Shown one piece after another: positions 1 to 5,048 of a DNA stretch of 5,048 nt. The notes beneath the pieces were generated by a model. That model made no database searches. It was not told where the DNA came from and saw nothing but the letters and a program-made list of their open reading frames with translations. Both the position numbers and the translations under genes were made by a program. Location of the stretch: contig DAOWML010000191.1 in the NCBI GenBank assembly GCA_030643125.1, forward strand, positions 1 to 5,048. Reading direction: 5' to 3'. The first letter of the stretch is position 1, and each line of letters opens with the position of its first letter. The DNA is from Bacteroidales bacterium (GTDB lineage Bacteria > Bacteroidota > Bacteroidia > Bacteroidales > UBA12077).

Positions 1-495
1 ACTCTTAACTATGACATACAAGTTTCTGAAGAAGGATTTATTGGAGTTTATGCAGAACATTTTACGAGATTTCTTGAACTTGAAAAAATCGAATATAGCT
101 TGATAGCATCAATTCCTGCAGGTATTGATAAAGGAGTTCAAACTATTGGGAGTTATACAAAACAGCTAAAATTATTATTTAAACCTAAAACAGAAGCATA
201 TAAATCATTAGGAGGATTTATAACCATTGGAAATATTTTTCCGGGAAAATGGAATTGGCAGATTTTCTGGAATTTAACAGCTTTCTTGTCAATTATTCTT
301 GCAATAATGAATCTTCTTCCAATTCCTGCATTAGACGGAGGGCATGTAATGTTCTTGCTTTATGAAATAGTTACAGGACGTAAACCAAGTGACAAATTTT
401 TAGAATATGCTCAAATCGCGGGAATGATTATTTTATTATCACTTTTGCTTTATGCTAACGGTAATGACATATTTAGATATTTTATAAATAAATAA
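1..495 (+). CDS. rseP: RseP-like site-2 membrane metalloprotease, C-terminal part (partial at left edge)
   Basis: The frame is open from base 1 to a TAA at 493-495, giving 164 residues with no start in the window; a TTG at 100 is internal. The family (M50, RseP/site-2 protease) cuts transmembrane segments, classically anti-sigma factors, in the inner membrane. Seen here: the tail of a PDZ domain (GFIGVY, about residues 13-18), a linker, a GGFITIG segment (about 71-77), and the C-terminal catalytic motif NLLPIPALDGGH at residues 104-115. In that motif Asp112 is the expected second zinc-side ligand of the N..P.P.LDGG motif. Two hydrophobic segments follow the family pattern: about 88-110, containing the motif, and about 137-153 near the C-terminus. 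The N-terminal HExxH half lies outside the window. tatA follows after 41 nt. The family call is secure; the substrate is unknown. Confidence 0.95.
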   Translation, partial: TLNYDIQVSEEGFIGVYAEHFTRFLELEKIEYSLIASIPAGIDKGVQTIGSYTKQLKLLFKPKTEAYKSLGGFITIGNIFPGKWNWQIFWNLTAFLSIILAIMNLLPIPALDGGHVMFLLYEIVTGRKPSDKFLEYAQIAGMIILLSLLLYANGNDIFRYFINK

Positions 496-505
496 TAAAA
501 TATCT

Positions 506-513
506 TACATTTG
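506..513 (+). promoter_or_regulatory. Bacteroidota-type -7 element upstream of tatA
   Basis: TACATTTG matches the Bacteroidota primary sigma factor -7 consensus TAnnTTTG exactly. It lies 23 nt before the tatA ATG, which would place a transcript start near position 520. The -33 region (around 481-486) reads TTTATA rather than the preferred TTTG, so the upstream half is weak. It would let tatA be transcribed independently of rseP. Confidence 0.5.
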
Positions 514-536
514 TATAAACAAATAAATTAATAGCT

Positions 537-728
537 ATGCAAGCATTATTTATCTTATTAGGAATGCCAGGGCCATGGGAAATAATTTTAATTGTAATTG
601 TTGTATTGCTTTTTGTTGGAGGAAGAAAAATTCCTGAATTAATGAAGGGTTTAGGAAAAGGAATCAAAGAATTCAAAAATGCAACAAAAGAAGATAGTGA
701 AGACGAAAAAGATTCAGAAAAAGAATAA
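537..728 (+). CDS. tatA: TatA/TatB-family twin-arginine translocase subunit
   Basis: This encodes a 63-residue pore-forming component of the twin-arginine translocation system, which moves folded proteins across the inner membrane. The layout is diagnostic: a short N-terminus, a single membrane helix at about 15-28 (EIILIVIVVLLFVGG) opening with Glu15, a Gly-Gly hinge at 28-29, an amphipathic helix with the conserved pattern KIPELMKGLGKGIKEFKNA at 31-49, and a strongly acidic/charged tail (50-63). The ATG at 537 is chosen because relatives usually carry several residues before the membrane helix; Met10 (position 564) is an alternative. There is no Shine-Dalgarno, as is normal for this phylum. 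tatC is not in the window. TatA is favoured over TatB because the protein is very short. Confidence 0.95.
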   Translation: MQALFILLGMPGPWEIILIVIVVLLFVGGRKIPELMKGLGKGIKEFKNATKEDSEDEKDSEKE

Positions 729-746
729 TCGTTACTAATATATATT

Positions 747-782
747 AACCTGCCTTACTTAATTTGTTTAGGCAGGTTTTTT
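747..782 (+). terminator. Intrinsic terminator after tatA
   Basis: A 9-bp perfect stem (AACCTGCCT at 747-755 with AGGCAGGTT at 770-778) encloses a 14-nt AT-rich loop and runs into six T residues (777-782). It begins 18 nt after the tatA stop, so it separates the rseP-tatA transcript from the mltD unit. The CCTGCC/GGCAGG arms are the same hexamers found in the palindromic element inside uvrA. Confidence 0.88.
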
Positions 783-902
783 ATTTGTTAAAATATTTGT
801 TAATAAATTATATGTTGCTTTTTCAGATTATTTAATGAATAAGTTTTAGATATATTATTATTTTTACCGGATATATAAAAAGTGAGATAATCTAATAGAT
901 TT
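783..902. other. AT-rich leader region before the transglycosylase gene
   Basis: The stretch between the tatA terminator and the ATG at 903 is strongly AT-rich and contains no open frame worth calling. I found no exact TAnnTTTG element in it; the nearest, AATATTTG at 792-799, has one mismatch. A 13-bp perfect palindrome (AATCTA-A-TAGATT, 889-901) ends one base before the start codon. It could be an operator or chance in AT-rich DNA. The promoter of the downstream three-gene unit should lie here but cannot be placed with confidence. Confidence 0.35.
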
Positions 903-2303
903 ATGTGTAGAAATTTTTGTGTTACGATTCTGTTAACAATAGCATTACTAATCATGGGTGTTAATGCTTATGCTATTGATTCAAATATAGTGGGTGAAGA
1001 AAATCCTGTTGATAAAAAGAAGAAAAAAGATTCTATCCCGATTTACCCTGATTTAGTTTATGAATACAAAATTGCCGAGCTAAATAACTTAACTCCAATT
1101 GAATTGGAATATAACGATCGTGTTCGAAGATATATTGACGTATATACTATTGAGCGTAGAGAACATTTGGCTAAAATTATAGGACTGGCCGAATTATATT
1201 TTCCGATTTTCGAAGAGGCATTGGATAAATACCAATTACCACTTGAACTAAAATATTTAGCAATAGTTGAATCTGCTCTTGATTCAAGAGCCATATCTTC
1301 ATCGGCAGCGGTTGGGTTATGGCAATTTAAAATCAACACAAGTAAGATGTTCGATTTGGAAGTAAATTCTTATGTTGATGAGCGTTGTGATCCATACAAA
1401 TCAACGGAAGCAGCTTGTAGTTATCTGCAATATTTATACAGGATTTATAACGACTGGCAGTTGGCACTTGCTGCATATAATGGAGGTCCCGGAGTTGTTC
1501 GAAATGCTATTGCACGTTCGGGTGGGAAAACTAATTTTTGGGAAATACAACCTTATTTGCCTGCACAAACAAATGGGTATGTTCCTGCTTTTATTGCTGT
1601 GAATTATGTGATGAATCATTATAAAGACCATAACATAGAACCAATTAAATCTGACTTTATATACCTTGATGTTGATACTGTTAAAATAAAAAAAGCTGCT
1701 ACATTTAAAAGAATTTCCGAAGTAACGAAGATACCGATCAAAACTTTGCAGTTTTTAAATCCATCATATAAGTTGGATTATATTCCAAAAATGAAAGAAC
1801 CGGCAACTGTTATATTACCTGTTAGTAAAATAAGAACCTTTATTAAAAACGAAAAAGCAATATTCGATGAGTCGGTGCCAAAAAAAGATTTTAATAAAGT
1901 TGTTTCAGAAGCAGGAGAGACAAATGGTAAAATAAAGATTATTCATGAAGTTGCTAAAGGAGAATATTTCCATAAGATTGCAATAAAATATAATTGTACA
2001 ATTGATGATATAAAAATCTGGAATAGTTTACCCTCTAATGATCTTAACGTAGGGCAAAAACTTGATGTATGGATTACACCACAAATGGCGGGAGTAATTG
2101 AAGAAGAAAGAACACGACCAAAACAACAAAGAGATTCAACCGATCGTTTTATTTATTATACCGTTCAAAATGGTGATACAGTATGGAGTATTGCTGAAAA
2201 ATTTAATTGCAGGTCTATTTCTGAATTAAAAGAGGAAAATAATATTAATGATGAAAAAGATTTAAAAGCAGGGAAAAAATTAAAGATATATCTAAATAAA
2301 TAA
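903..2303 (+). CDS. mltD: MltD-type lytic transglycosylase with LysM repeats
   Basis: This 466-residue exported enzyme should cleave the MurNAc-GlcNAc bond of peptidoglycan, leaving 1,6-anhydro ends. Residues 1-24 form a signal peptide (hydrophobic 6-20, AYA at 22-24, no lipobox cysteine). A Lys-rich linker (KKKKKKD, 38-43) follows. The SLT/GH23 domain spans about 108-240. It has the catalytic Glu123 in the IVES motif, GLWQF at 138-142, DERCDP at 159-164, and AYNGGPG at 191-197. The C-terminal half holds LysM wall-binding modules: a degenerate one at about 262-312, one at 347-391, and a clear one at 418-464 (YYTVQNGDTVWSIAEKF). The length and domain order are typical of Bacteroidota MltD. The ATG at 903 is supported by the signal peptide. 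The next gene starts 12 nt downstream, so the two are probably cotranscribed. Confidence 0.94.
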   Translation: MCRNFCVTILLTIALLIMGVNAYAIDSNIVGEENPVDKKKKKDSIPIYPDLVYEYKIAELNNLTPIELEYNDRVRRYIDVYTIERREHLAKIIGLAELYFPIFEEALDKYQLPLELKYLAIVESALDSRAISSSAAVGLWQFKINTSKMFDLEVNSYVDERCDPYKSTEAACSYLQYLYRIYNDWQLALAAYNGGPGVVRNAIARSGGKTNFWEIQPYLPAQTNGYVPAFIAVNYVMNHYKDHNIEPIKSDFIYLDVDTVKIKKAATFKRISEVTKIPIKTLQFLNPSYKLDYIPKMKEPATVILPVSKIRTFIKNEKAIFDESVPKKDFNKVVSEAGETNGKIKIIHEVAKGEYFHKIAIKYNCTIDDIKIWNSLPSNDLNVGQKLDVWITPQMAGVIEEERTRPKQQRDSTDRFIYYTVQNGDTVWSIAEKFNCRSISELKEENNINDEKDLKAGKKLKIYLNK

Positions 2304-2315
2304 CACTAATTTACC

Positions 2316-3317
2316 ATGAAAAAACTTATTCTTTCAATTTTTGTTTTAACTATTCTGTTATCTTCTTGTAAAAATAATGATTCATCAAAGTTATTAACTA
2401 ATGTAACCGGAAAATCAGGAGAGGTTGTATTGGTTATAGAGCCCGATCATTGGAGCTCAAATATTGGGAGTGAGTTCAGGAAAAAGTTGAGTCAGGCGCA
2501 TCCTGCTTTGCCACAACAAGAACCAATATTCGATCTGGTACATATTCCATATAATGCTTTTACCAATATTTTTAAAACACACAGGAATATTATTATTGCT
2601 AAGGTCGATAAAGATTTGCACGAGCCAAAAATGATTATTCAAAAGGATCTTTGGGCTAAACCTCAGATTATAGTTAATGTCTTAGCTCCTGATGATAGTA
2701 GTTTAGAGGTTCTTGTTCGAGAAAAGGGCGATTTGTTGATCGACAGGATTCTTAAAATGGAAATGGAAAGATATAACGATAATTATAAGAAATACGAACA
2801 AATTGGTGTTGCTGATCGAATAGAAAAGAAATTTGGAGTTAGAATAACTATTCCGAGAGGTTATTCTCTGGATTTAGATACAACAGATTTTATTTGGATG
2901 GAGAATCGGGGCCGTGGCGATCTTGTTCAGGGAATTTTAGTTTATTCTTATGATAAACCGGATGTTGAATTAACAACGGATTATTTATTTGCTAAAAGAA
3001 CCCAATTCACAAAACGATTTGTTCCCGGGCCAACTGATGGTTCATATATGGCTGTTGAAGCAGAAGCTACTCCTTATAGAAGGGAGATAAAAGTTAATGA
3101 TATCGATGTAATTGAGCTAAGAAATCTCTGGAAAGTCGAAAACGATTTTATGGGAGGCCCTTTTGTAAGTTTCTCGTTTGTTGATGAAGAGAAAAATAAA
3201 GTAATTAATATCGATGGATTTGTTTTTGCCCCGCAGTTTGATAAGCGTAATTATTTACGTCAGGTAGAAGCAATTCTTAATTCTGTACAGAAACCTGTTA
3301 ATGAGCCAGATAATTAG
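2316..3317 (+). CDS. DUF4837 family lipoprotein
   Basis: This is a 333-residue lipoprotein of a Bacteroidota-specific family of unknown function. Residues 1-17 are a lipoprotein signal peptide with lipobox LSSC, lipidated at Cys18; a short polar stretch (KNNDSSK) follows it. Family features visible are SGEVVLVIEPDHW (34-46), the LPQQEPIFDLV block (65-75), RNIIIAKVD (90-98), and a second half starting at about 165 with FIWMENRGRGDLVQGILVYSY (192-212). No enzymatic motif is apparent. The position between an exported transglycosylase and a conserved cytosolic-looking protein suggests an envelope role, but that is inference from neighbours only. The last 17 nt overlap the next gene. Confidence 0.9.
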   Translation: MKKLILSIFVLTILLSSCKNNDSSKLLTNVTGKSGEVVLVIEPDHWSSNIGSEFRKKLSQAHPALPQQEPIFDLVHIPYNAFTNIFKTHRNIIIAKVDKDLHEPKMIIQKDLWAKPQIIVNVLAPDDSSLEVLVREKGDLLIDRILKMEMERYNDNYKKYEQIGVADRIEKKFGVRITIPRGYSLDLDTTDFIWMENRGRGDLVQGILVYSYDKPDVELTTDYLFAKRTQFTKRFVPGPTDGSYMAVEAEATPYRREIKVNDIDVIELRNLWKVENDFMGGPFVSFSFVDEEKNKVINIDGFVFAPQFDKRNYLRQVEAILNSVQKPVNEPDN

Positions 3318-3675
3318 CCACAGCCAATTAGAACGATCAAAAAAAGAAGAAAAGTTTGTTTTGTTAACAGCAGAGCAAGTTCGAAAGGATTTTGCAATGT
3401 TTGGCATGGATATTCAGTTTTCGGGCAATATGAATTTTGCATACGAAGAGTTGTTTGAACAGCTGGGAGTTTACATCGATAAATTATTAAATAGCGATTC
3501 TGAAAAGCTAATGTCATTACTTTATCAGATTGATTTAAGTGAAAAAGAACTATCTGAAAATGATCTAAATATACAATTCGAAACTATTCCCGAAATTATA
3601 ACACACAAAATACTGGAACGGGAATTAAAAAAAGTACTAATACGCACATATTTTAAAGAAAAAGGGCAGATGTAG
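3301..3675 (+). CDS. Conserved Bacteroidota protein of unknown function
   Basis: This 124-residue protein has no signal peptide or membrane segment and is predicted to be helical and cytosolic. It begins at an ATG inside the end of the DUF4837 gene (17-nt overlap, different frame), which implies translational coupling. Landmarks are KDFAMFGMDIQFSG (29-42), a Leu-rich stretch LFEQLGVYIDKLL (51-63), SLLYQIDLSEKEL (72-84), and a C-terminal ILERELKKVLIRTYF (104-118). I recognise the pattern 'LLY(R/Q)IDxSE ... I-ER-xxKVxxR' from uncharacterised Bacteroidota proteins, but I know no function for it. The conserved Arg/Lys/Glu pattern at the C-terminus looks like an interaction surface rather than an active site. 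The gene is real by frame, length and composition. Confidence 0.8.
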   Translation: MSQIISHSQLERSKKEEKFVLLTAEQVRKDFAMFGMDIQFSGNMNFAYEELFEQLGVYIDKLLNSDSEKLMSLLYQIDLSEKELSENDLNIQFETIPEIITHKILERELKKVLIRTYFKEKGQM

Positions 3676-3684
3676 TCCCTTTTT
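3659..3684 (+). terminator. Short hairpin terminator overlapping the end of the unknown gene
   Basis: AAAAAGGG (3659-3666) pairs with CCCTTTTT (3677-3684) around a 10-nt loop. The stop codon of the upstream gene (3673-3675) lies in the loop, so the last five codons form the left side of the hairpin. Only three pairs are G-C and the T-run is part of the stem, so strength is uncertain. It fits an A-tract/hairpin/T-tract intrinsic terminator closing the mltD-DUF4837 unit. Confidence 0.55.
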
Positions 3685-3697
3685 AATTATCTAATAA

Positions 3698-3705
3698 TAA
3701 ATTTG
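3698..3705 (+). promoter_or_regulatory. Bacteroidota-type -7 element upstream of the HepT/MntA-like pair
   Basis: TAAATTTG matches TAnnTTTG exactly and lies 37 nt before the GTG at 3743, directly after the preceding hairpin terminator. The -33 area falls in the terminator's T-tract (3680-3684) and has no clear TTTG. Together with the terminator it makes the following two genes look like an independent transcription unit. Confidence 0.5.
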
Positions 3706-3742
3706 TATTTTTAAATTTTAGAAAAAACTAAATTTAATCAAC

Positions 3743-4150
3743 GTGCAAAAAGATATTCGCTGGCAGCAAAGATTCAGCAATTATAAAAAAGCTCTTGCCC
3801 AATTAAAGAAGTTTATAGATAAAGGTGATCTTTCAGAATTGGAAAAACAGGGTTTGGTTAAAGCTTTTGAATATACCTATGAGTTATCTTGGAATACATT
3901 AAAAGATTTTTTGGAATACCAGGGTAAATCAAGATTAATAGGATCACGTGATGTATTTAGAGAGGCATTTAAAGAAAATATTATTGTTGATGGAGAGGAA
4001 TGGATGAATATGTTAAAAAGTAGGAATATAACAATTCATACTTATAATCAGAAAACTGCGGACGAAATAACCGATAAGGTATTTAATTCTTATTTTCAGT
4101 TATTTTGTGATTTAGAGATATATTTTAATGATATCATAAATAAACAATAG
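3743..4150 (+). CDS. HI0074-family nucleotidyltransferase partner, HepT-like
   Basis: This 135-residue all-helical protein belongs to the nucleotidyltransferase substrate-binding family (HI0074 type, related to HepT/HEPN). Family landmarks are DIRWQQRFSNYKKALAQL at 4-21, a central FEYTYELSWNTLKDFL at 42-57, and RNITIHTY at 94-101. The last is an RX4HXY motif (Arg94, His99, Tyr101), the RNase-type catalytic signature of HepT toxins. In HepT/MntA systems the nucleotidyltransferase AMPylates the Tyr and neutralises the toxin. Whether this subfamily is a toxin or a docking subunit is less certain than for classical HepT. The start is a GTG, with the conserved DIRW block beginning only three residues later; no in-frame ATG gives a complete domain. 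The nucleotidyltransferase follows after 22 nt. Confidence 0.9.
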   Translation: MQKDIRWQQRFSNYKKALAQLKKFIDKGDLSELEKQGLVKAFEYTYELSWNTLKDFLEYQGKSRLIGSRDVFREAFKENIIVDGEEWMNMLKSRNITIHTYNQKTADEITDKVFNSYFQLFCDLEIYFNDIINKQ

Positions 4151-4155
4151 TGGTA

Positions 4156-4172
4156 TTTATATTTTTTATAAA
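4156..4172 (+). repeat. AT-only hairpin between the two cassette genes
   Basis: TTTATA (4156-4161) and TATAAA (4167-4172) form a perfect 6-bp inverted repeat around TTTTT. It ends at the base before the ATG at 4173. It is all A-T, so it is weak as an RNA structure and may be chance, but its position could influence initiation of the second gene. Confidence 0.3.
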
Positions 4173-4490
4173 ATGCTTTACGGACTCAAAGAAGAAACAA
4201 TAAATCAAATTAAGGATGTAATCTCTTATTACGAACAGGTAGATGAAGTTGTTCTTTATGGTTCTCGTGCAATGGGGAATTTTAAAAGAGGCTCTGATAT
4301 TGATTTAACATTTAAGGGTGAAAACCTTAATCTGGATATCCTAAATAAAATTGATCTGGAACTTGATGATCTTTTATTACCCTATACTTTTGATTTATCA
4401 ATATTTCGCCACATAGATAATACTGATTTAGTTGATCATATTAATCGGGTTGGCAAAGTTATTTATTATAGAAAAGTATCAAGATTTTAG
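4173..4490 (+). CDS. Minimal nucleotidyltransferase, MntA-like (HI0073 family)
   Basis: This 105-residue pol-beta-superfamily nucleotidyltransferase should transfer a nucleotidyl group, in MntA an AMP, onto its HepT-like partner. The motif GSRAMGNFKRGSDID at 30-44 is an exact GSX10DXD with metal-binding Asp42 and Asp44. The third acidic position is Asp74 in YTFDLSIF. The length is that of the stand-alone family, with no extra domain. It is preceded by its usual partner gene, the common toxin/antitoxin order. The last residues (KVSRF) are encoded by a copy of the GTATCAAGA repeat that recurs just downstream, so the C-terminal tail may be repeat-derived. It is convergent with uvrA, with 33 nt between stop codons. 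Confidence 0.92.
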   Translation: MLYGLKEETINQIKDVISYYEQVDEVVLYGSRAMGNFKRGSDIDLTFKGENLNLDILNKIDLELDDLLLPYTFDLSIFRHIDNTDLVDHINRVGKVIYYRKVSRF

Positions 4491-4516
4491 TGTCAGGTAT
4501 CAAGACATCTTGATAC
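4476..4516. repeat. GTATCAAGA direct/inverted repeat cluster between convergent genes
   Basis: GTATCAAGA occurs at 4476-4484 and 4497-4505 (21-nt offset), and its reverse complement TCTTGATAC at 4508-4516. The last two form a 9-bp perfect palindrome around CA. Degenerate 7-mers continue to the right (TTGATAC then TCAATAC then TCATATT). The first copy is inside the 3' end of the nucleotidyltransferase gene, and the uvrA stop lies 8-10 nt beyond the palindrome. It could act as a weak bidirectional terminator, although there is no T-run directly after the stem. Confidence 0.65.
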
Positions 4517-4523
4517 TCAATAC

Positions 4524-5048
4524 TCATATTTGTGTACTTTGAGATTTCAATAAATATCCCCCTTTTTCTCCTCCTTCAGGTCCAAGCTCGATTAAATAAT
4601 CAGCCACTTTTATTAACCACGGATGATGTTCGATGATATATAAAGCATGACCTTCGTCTCTTAACTTAAATAAGACTTTCAATAGTTTTTCAATATCATA
4701 AAAATGCAATCCCGTAGTTGGTTCATCCAATAAATACAAACATTCCTGCCTTGCCGCCCGCCTGCCGGACGGGCAGGGCAGGCAGGTATCTTTTGATTTT
4801 TTAAGTAATTCTTTTGCTAATTTTAATCGTTGTGCTTCTCCTCCGGAAAATGTAGTTGCGGATTGCCCTAATTTCAAATGTCCTAAGCCTAAATCTTTAA
4901 GTAATCCAAATGCACTTTTTAGTTTTTCTTCCGATTTAAAAATCTCAGACGCTTTATTAACTTTCATATCTAAGATTTCTGAAATAGAATAATCATTCCA
5001 TTTTATTTGCAAAGTTTCATTTTTAAATCGTTTGCCATTACAATTTGC
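4524..5048 (-). CDS. uvrA: UvrA excinuclease ATPase, C-terminal part (partial at right edge) carrying an in-frame insert
   Basis: The 174 visible residues are the end of UvrA, the DNA-damage-sensing ATPase of nucleotide excision repair. The frame is open to the right edge, and the first residues (CNGKRF, 3-8) are the end of the last zinc-finger cysteine motif, so the start is far outside. A TTG at 5012 is internal. Then come LGQSATTFSGGEAQR (60-74, ABC signature), a 14-residue insertion (about 88-101), the Walker B/D-loop LYLLDEPTTGLHF (104-116), and the switch His141 in IEHH. The insertion is encoded by the palindrome at 4745-4786. The C-terminus is unusual: after LGPEGGEKGG only ten residues remain, whereas E. 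coli UvrA continues for roughly 30 more. EHHPW replaces the more common EHNLD, hinting at a UvrA paralogue. All ATPase motifs visible are intact. Confidence 0.93.
   Translation of the reverse strand, partial: ANCNGKRFKNETLQIKWNDYSISEILDMKVNKASEIFKSEEKLKSAFGLLKDLGLGHLKLGQSATTFSGGEAQRLKLAKELLKKSKDTCLPCPSGRRAARQECLYLLDEPTTGLHFYDIEKLLKVLFKLRDEGHALYIIEHHPWLIKVADYLIELGPEGGEKGGYLLKSQSTQI
4745..4786 (-). repeat. 42-nt GC-rich palindromic element inserted in frame in uvrA
   Basis: 34 of 42 bases are G or C, against clearly AT-rich surroundings. The structure pairs 4745-4751 with 4780-4786 (7 bp), then 4753-4755 with 4777-4779, then 4756-4760 with 4770-4774, with small bulges and a 9-nt loop. An alternative inner stem pairs CCTGCC (4761-4766) with GGCAGG (4772-4777). 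CCTGCC and GGCAGG each occur twice. The length is 14 codons and no stop occurs in any of the six frames. In uvrA it encodes a Cys/Pro/Arg-rich stretch (TCLPCPSGRRAARQE with the junction codons). Excising it joins GATA to AATGTTTG, giving KSKDKCLYLLDEP, a normal UvrA sequence. No target-site duplication is evident. It is interpreted as a REP/RPE-like palindromic mini-element; the mobile origin is inference. Confidence 0.85.

Noticed and set aside
100..102. TTG as a start codon for the RseP-like protein
   Set aside because: The frame is open back to base 1 and the upstream residues include a PDZ-like GFIGV segment, so the gene is cut by the window edge.
482..676. Minus-strand open frame overlapping tatA
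   Set aside because: It is the reverse shadow of tatA, with no recognisable domain; tatA on the plus strand is unmistakable.
1058..1631. Open frames in other frames inside the transglycosylase gene (1058-1339 minus, 1372-1602 plus, 1434-1631 minus)
   Set aside because: All lie within the SLT domain coding sequence, which has clear catalytic motifs. Their translations look random.
2457..3517. Minus-strand open frames at 2457-2642 and 3314-3517
   Set aside because: They are shadows of the DUF4837 and downstream genes, with no family resemblance and no promoter or start signals.
4476..4526. CRISPR array or attachment site
   Set aside because: There are only three 9-nt copies, one inverted, with irregular spacing and no Cas genes, tRNA or integrase nearby.
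4745..4786. Reading the uvrA insert as a frameshift, assembly error or sign of a pseudogene
   Set aside because: It is exactly 14 codons, keeps the frame, contains no stop, and the UvrA sequence resumes at once with intact Walker B. A chimeric read cannot be excluded without coverage data, but nothing in the sequence suggests one.
5010..5012. TTG as the start of the UvrA protein
   Set aside because: The upstream in-frame codons encode CNGKRF, the conserved end of the UvrA zinc finger, so this is an internal leucine codon.

Overview
The window is low-GC DNA from a member of the Bacteroidota. Three things point there. Two genes have a perfect TAnnTTTG-type -7 promoter element upstream. Translation starts lack Shine-Dalgarno sequences. 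There is a DUF4837 lipoprotein, a family I know only from this phylum. A free-living or marine Bacteroidales/Marinilabiliales-type lineage is my guess, not something the sequence proves.

Layout: (1) Positions 1-3675, plus strand, hold cell-envelope housekeeping genes: the C-terminal part of the site-2 protease RseP (partial, runs off the left edge), tatA of the twin-arginine translocase followed by a strong intrinsic terminator, then a tight three-gene run consisting of an MltD-type LysM lytic transglycosylase, a DUF4837 lipoprotein 12 nt later, and a 124-aa conserved protein of unknown function that overlaps the lipoprotein gene by 17 nt. A short hairpin spanning that last stop codon probably ends the unit. 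(2) Positions 3698-4490, plus strand, hold a two-gene cassette with its own promoter-like element: an HI0074/HepT-like protein with an RX4HXY motif and a minimal nucleotidyltransferase with GSX10DXD. This is the architecture of HepT/MntA (type VII) toxin-antitoxin pairs. (3) Positions 4524-5048, minus strand, hold the C-terminal end of a UvrA excinuclease ATPase (partial, runs off the right edge), convergent with the nucleotidyltransferase gene.

The most unusual object is a 42-nt, 81% GC, self-complementary element at 4745-4786 inside uvrA. It sits exactly between the ABC signature helix and the Walker B strand. Its length is a multiple of three, it has no stop codon in any of the six frames, and it adds 14 residues in frame. 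Removing it restores an ordinary UvrA sequence. It looks like an in-frame palindromic mini-element, comparable in concept to Rickettsia palindromic elements. Separately, the convergent ends of the nucleotidyltransferase gene and uvrA both fall in a small cluster of GTATCAAGA direct and inverted repeats, so repeat DNA appears to have supplied the last codons of at least one of them. No RNA gene, insertion sequence or CRISPR array is visible.
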